Positions 58,901-64,000 of a stretch of DNA of 64,000 nucleotides are shown here, one piece after another. The position numbers were made by a program, and so were the translations under genes. Below the pieces are notes generated by a model. The model ran no database searches. It was not told the DNA's origin and was given only the letters and a program-made list of their open reading frames with translations. The first letter of the stretch is position 1; each line of letters opens with the position of its first letter. The stretch is taken from the NCBI RefSeq assembly GCF_021155765.1, contig NC_060105.1, positions 6,012,001-6,076,000 of the forward strand. The letters are read 5' to 3'. Origin of the DNA: Diprion similis (Eukaryota > Arthropoda > Insecta > Hymenoptera > Diprionidae).

Positions 58901-61900
58901 AAATAATTCCACGGCCAACAACTCCGATGTCAGACGGGATCGGTACAAACAATACGTATTTTATCTTCTCGTATTTTATCATGCGAAAAAATATTAGCGA
59001 CGATGAGATTTTTACCTGAGAGGAAGAAAAAACGTTTTTACTTTTATGAAGAGGGTCTCGAATAATCCGAAGAGCATATCTATTGTCGGAATAAGTACAG
59101 CCCACTTTTCTTTGCAAGGAAAATTTAAAATGCATCGCGACATGATGGGACTGCCACAAGGTCAGAAGGCTGAGGAAATTGGAGAGAAATGAAAAAAGTT
59201 TTCCCAAACAATCTCTCGTAGTCGATATATGTTGCGTCTAGTTGGAGCAAAGTTCTATCAGCTAATCTTGCGTTGTTCTCCTCTTGCGATCAATCGAGCG
59301 CTAAAATAAAGAGCAGAGGACTAAGTGAATGAACAAAGCAACGTAAAAAATCCAGCTATTCGTTGGAATCATAATGGACTATGTTATGTCTATATTGTAG
59401 TCTGCTACGGGTTGTTTAATATGCGAAAAAGACGCCAACGGTGGCCTTGAAGTACGCAAGTTATCAGCGCCGTTTAAATTACAGAATTTTGTTAAACTAC
59501 AAACCTTTTTATTCAGCTGGCTTTGCGTTTTTATTAGCGAAAATCCAGTCCTTCACATTTGATCGAACCCTTTTTTCGCTTCTACTTTTTTTCCGCATTT
59601 TACTGCCACACCTTTTTCTGTCGACACGCCGCCCCGTTTCGTAATAAGGTTGATTCGTTTACTCGCACGGTAATTGATTGGGCGGTTATTAGCTTAGGAT
59701 TAGGATAAAAAACAGAGAGCAGTCAACGTTTCCCGCGTTTTTATGTATAGGTATTACACTTGCAAAAACTCTACTTGACGTTTGAAAGAATCGCTTATCG
59801 CCTGTCTGTGTTTCTGGTTGAAAACTCGAAATCCGATTGATGAATTCAGACTGAGATCAGACAATCGATAAACGAAATTTGGTCCATGAATCTTCGGGTC
59901 AATGTTTCTCAGTCATTATTCCATATAGGAATCGAATTGAACAGAGATGGATTGTTGTTGAAATGCCTATGTCGCCATTTGCAAAAAGGACAAGAATTTC
60001 TTTGAAATTATTTACGCTTGTTTAATTTCAAACCCAAATTAAGACGTGCCTAAACGAATTTACAGCTACAGGATAAAGTGATTAGTCGATAGCTATATAT
60101 ATTTGCTTCTTCTCAGCATTGGGCAAAGTCTCTCGGCCCTTTATTCGTTAGGTACGTACTTCACTATTCATTAAATTGAACCTTGTAGTAGGTAAGTTCT
60201 CGGCGTAATCTGAGGTTGTTAGAAAAATGAGTCTTCCCGTTTTACTCGACTCGAAATTACGGCACCATAAGCTGCGAGCATCTACAATCTCCTTGTTTAT
60301 TTGAAATAATGTTTCCACGTTCCATATGAAAAGACAATTTTTAAAACATTGTAATGCTAATTATGGAACCTTGAAAGTGTGCAATAATTAATATTAAGCA
60401 AGTTCATGCCTTACCTGTACGATTACATCACCGTTTAGCAATAAATTTAATAGTAATTTATGGGAACCTATGTTTGTGAAAAAAAAATTCATCACGCCTG
60501 ATCATTCAAGCTAAGCGATAAATAAACGACGTCCATATAGATAACCGAGTTTATTGTGTAAACATAGATTTTCCCACGACTGTAATACGTGTCATGTGAA
60601 TGATTTCTTGTCCTGGTCATATACGGATAAAATTTTGGACTCTAAATCGGGACTTGCAGATTACTGTTTGATTTTTTGAAATAATATTTGATAATTGTTT
60701 AAAAATACGATTGTATTCAACGGATAATTGGCGACTACCTTCAACGATGTGTACGAAAAGAATTTCAAATATATTTTCAAACGTTTGATTCATACCGCGA
60801 TGAAATTTTCGCAGAATGCAAGCGAACGATATTGTCACGTGAAAATACCACATTCCACGAAGCTTTTGCGCTGCACTACTGCTCTTGCCATAAGTTATCG
60901 ATGCAGAGTGGTAGATAAACATGATGTTATGGAGTACACAGCGATAAGGGTAATTCAGTGAAATATTGACTGAAATTCACAGTGTTCGTTAAATTGCCAA
61001 AGAAGGTATAAAAAGTGAAAAGCAAGTCCTTCATCCCAGATAATCGCGAAAAAGATTGGTAAAATATTTGCAACGTGAATTTTTCGTTGCTACGAGAAGA
61101 TGGTATTTCCAGCCTGGAATAAACATGTTACGGTTCTTTTTTTTTTTTTTTTTAATGATTACAGCGGAAGTGGATGTTGTTTTTGAGTCTCTTTTTATTT
61201 TTCGGGATAGACGAGTAAAATACATCTGAGTCAGTCGACGACGTGTCGTCTACTATGTGGTATGCCCGGTTTTACGATTTACCATTTTCTATTCTTATTC
61301 CGACCTGTCCGCTTCCTCGCGAATCTCGCAACGAAGTCGACAAAATTTCTAGTAAATTTCGATCTGCTGTGAGTCATATAACGATAAAGACCGCAAGATT
61401 GCGAATCTTTTGCGCGGGTGGCACATGCCTGTCAACATATTCGCGAATTGGGTCAACGTGAACTTGATATGTAGCGAAGGTTTACAGAGATCCAGTGAAA
61501 TATAAAGTGATGATGCTTCACTGTCGAGACTTCTTTTCGGTCACTCTTTATTACAGTTTTAAATTGCGCAAAACTTGCGGTCGGTGGATCTTTCTACTCC
61601 GGAATTATTTCCCCACCGTACGTCCTGCATATCCCGGAGTATATAGTCGTAGCTTTGGAATACCCCTATTTTGCGAAAATAAAAATTTCTCCAGCGCAAA
61701 CTAATCAGAATTTGCAAAGCAATTGCGTAGACGCTGTGCAACGCTTCGTTTCAACCGGGCTCGAGCAATTTTGCCCTAAGACATTTTCAAACTTTCAATG
61801 ATGAATCGAATTTACATACGAAAGAAAAACTCGGATCGCAGTAAAGACTCAATTCCACGCAGCTTCTTTTCGTGTTCGGTAGGAAAAATTTCTCGTCTTG

Positions 61901-64000
61901 TTTAGCGGTTTCATTTCTTCGGGGAATGAAACAACCGTATCTACACCGAAAGTTAATCACTTGTTTATCTATTGCAGAAAACAATTCAAACAATATGTTT
62001 GCGGCTATTTTGAAAAAATGTGGAAACAAGTTTTTCAACGAATTTTAAATTCACAAGTAACTACAGTCTTGGATTCTTTTTCAGGTCCTTCTGTCACAGC
62101 TGCAGAAACTACACGGGACCGTCTGCAATTGCACCCACAGAGATCCAATTTCTTTTACTCGTTGAATCCTCGGCTTTTCGGAATAAAAAATCACCTAGTG
62201 ACCGGGCAGCCATTGCTGTGCAAATACATGGGCGAGATACTACTACAAACGGGAAAATGCAGCACAGCGAATGCTGCAGCAGCAGCGTAAAACTAAAGGT
62301 ATTTGCATAATGAACCTCGTTCGCTCCGAATCTCCTCATCGTTCCTCCATTTCTCTGCAGATAATAACGATCCCTACATACGGACAAATTGGGTGAATTT
62401 TCGTTACGTTCCCTTAACGTGGCGCGATTAATTCTCAACGGGAATGAACCTTGAGTGGAAATTGTTTAACCATACAGTAAATTGGAAGACTAGTTTGACC
62501 ATCGGAGACATTTTGCCGCTACCCAGGATGAAAGAAAGTTGATAATGAATGTTTACCGTCAGGAAAAAATGTGAATTCGTGTTATCAAAAGAGCAATAAA
62601 CGAATCGAACGAACACACAGTTCCAATGGTAAAATTCTTGGGCACTCGACTGCATCGCGTTCTTTTTTGTTCAAATTTATGAACCGTGGTTGATGGTTTC
62701 GAGGTTTTTGTCGCAGAATGACTCTGTCACCTGCCATTATTTACCTCCTTCCCTACTTTCCGTCTTCTTAATGCTCTGAGAACGACCAGTGCTTTTCGGG
62801 GTGAATCGCCGACGAAGAAGAGCCATAGAGCGACGGATTAACTTAATAAAAACGGATCTCTTATCCCGAAACGATGAATTACAGGTTCCTGACTCCTTCT
62901 GCCGAATCCGAGGGCCCTCGGTGAATGTTAATTTATTTAGCTACTCACGTAATGCAGAGTCCCTCCGGGCTGGATGCTATCATTATAAAAACCCATGGAA
63001 CGCGTCAGAATTTTCATAATGAATTCCGCCATGTCTTTCCCCTACTCCTCCCGCAAAAAACTTTTTAAAACGCGCAAAATATGAGACAAACGCGTTGTCA
63101 TTTTTCCGTTCGACGACCCTCGGATTATACGTAATTTATGGTTCAACATCCTCCCATGGGATGTAATCAGCGCACCTAATAAACTTCGAATAACGATGGT
63201 TCTAACTTTCCTAATAACTCGGGTTCAACGTGTTCTGGGTCTCAATATTCATAACGCGAGATTGTTTTCCCGCGTTCGGGTCGTTATCGCGCCTTTCGTG
63301 TCGATTATTACAGGTCCTCCGTCGTTATTTTTACTGTCATTAATGTCCTGCACGCTTGTGTATCGATTAGACAACGCTAGATAACAGCTGCTCGCTTTGG
63401 CGGTTTCTAACCGACCGCGGCGCCTTCCTTTTATCGCTGAACGTATTTGACACTCGTTTCACAATCAGGGCGTAAAAATGCGGCAGTTTCAGCAACCCGG
63501 ATCCGGCGTTTTTCCCCCGAAAATCAAGGAATCCGAATTATTGAAATTCTAATCAAGTTTCGCGTTCTACGCAACGATCCAACAAGAATTTCTCGACAAT
63601 TTTCAAGACTTATCTATTCCTGTTATTTAATCATCATTTTTCTTCCTTCTATATACGATGATCGAAACGTTAAGCAGCCGGGTATTTCCCATCTGATTGT
63701 GAGTCATTCGTAGCAGCAGTAGTAATATGTATGCAAATATTGGCGATTAGTGCCGACCGCAATACACCAAAGTGTGACGGATTGATGGTAAAGCAATGGA
63801 TAAGGAAGGGAGAACCACGCGATGTGAATAACCCAAGCTCTAGGCTATGGGGTCTGTTCAATTGACTAGAAATGTTGTAAAATTGAACTGTTCATTTAGG
63901 CATGGACGTGTATAGTTCAATACCATTAAATACGATTCTATTTTATACGAGTCTGTCAACTGGGTAATTAATTATAAACTTCTGAATATTCGTGTAAAGA
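55968..64000. other. 8 kb upstream of the receptor with no supported gene
   Basis: AT-rich DNA with GA and GATA repeats near 57,210-57,340. It should hold the receptor promoter and any 5' untranslated exons, but I cannot place them. ORFs at 58,240-58,761 (minus) and 61,898-62,290 (plus) have no recognisable domain. Confidence 0.5.
57278..57304. repeat. (GATA)n microsatellite, followed by (GA)n
   Basis: About seven GATA units, followed from 57,315 by GA units. Confidence 0.95.

Noticed and set aside
61898-62310. 130- and 96-codon overlapping plus-strand ORFs
   Set aside because: Two frames are open over the same stretch, end in a GCA repeat, and neither resembles a known protein.

Overview
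The window reads as nuclear DNA of an insect. Genes are split by mostly short introns with GT-AG borders, polyadenylation signals follow several stop codons, microsatellites are common, and there is no operon structure. The two protein families found, sigma-class glutathione S-transferases (GSTs) and a pyrokinin-type neuropeptide receptor, are insect-like in sequence. A hymenopteran source (sawfly or wasp) is my inference from general resemblance and cannot be proved here.

Layout. Positions 1-20,886 hold no gene I can support: only microsatellites, homopolymer tracts, GC-rich patches and one weak receptor-like ORF. Positions 20,887-43,991 hold a dense cluster of sigma GST genes. Eight are intact: minus strand at 20,887-21,819, 24,449-25,858 and 33,146-34,152; plus strand at 27,793-28,759, 29,865-30,724, 35,944-37,017, 39,619-41,092 and 43,064-43,991. 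At least five are broken or relic copies, at about 23,187, 26,791, 29,079, 31,776 and 37,723. Positions 46,582-55,967 hold a four-exon pyrokinin (PK1/PBAN-type) receptor on the minus strand with a 7.0-kb first coding intron. Positions 56,000-64,000 hold no gene I can support.

All intact GST genes share one exon plan: coding exons of 133 (136 in two), 168, 140 or 143, and 168 nt (201 nt in the first gene), with intron phases 1, 1 and 0. Two subfamilies sit on opposite strands. Minus-strand genes start MPxY and have a 48-codon third exon; plus-strand genes start MS-Y and have a 47-codon third exon. Paralogous blocks can be traced outside the exons: 22,769-24,390 matches 32,738-35,075, and 26,791-28,900 matches 30,690-32,735. 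The cluster therefore grew by copying multi-gene blocks and then lost parts by internal deletion, frameshift and splice-site decay.

The GSTs probably conjugate glutathione to electrophiles such as lipid peroxidation products or plant and dietary toxins, and several copies differ at glutathione-site or substrate-site positions. The receptor is not known to act in the same pathway; its proximity looks like simple synteny. I found no clearly new molecular system. The most notable signals are the structure and decay history of the cluster, a required GC-AG splice site in one gene, a short transposon whose empty site survives in a paralogous block, and a palindrome kept at the same distance upstream of three paralogs.
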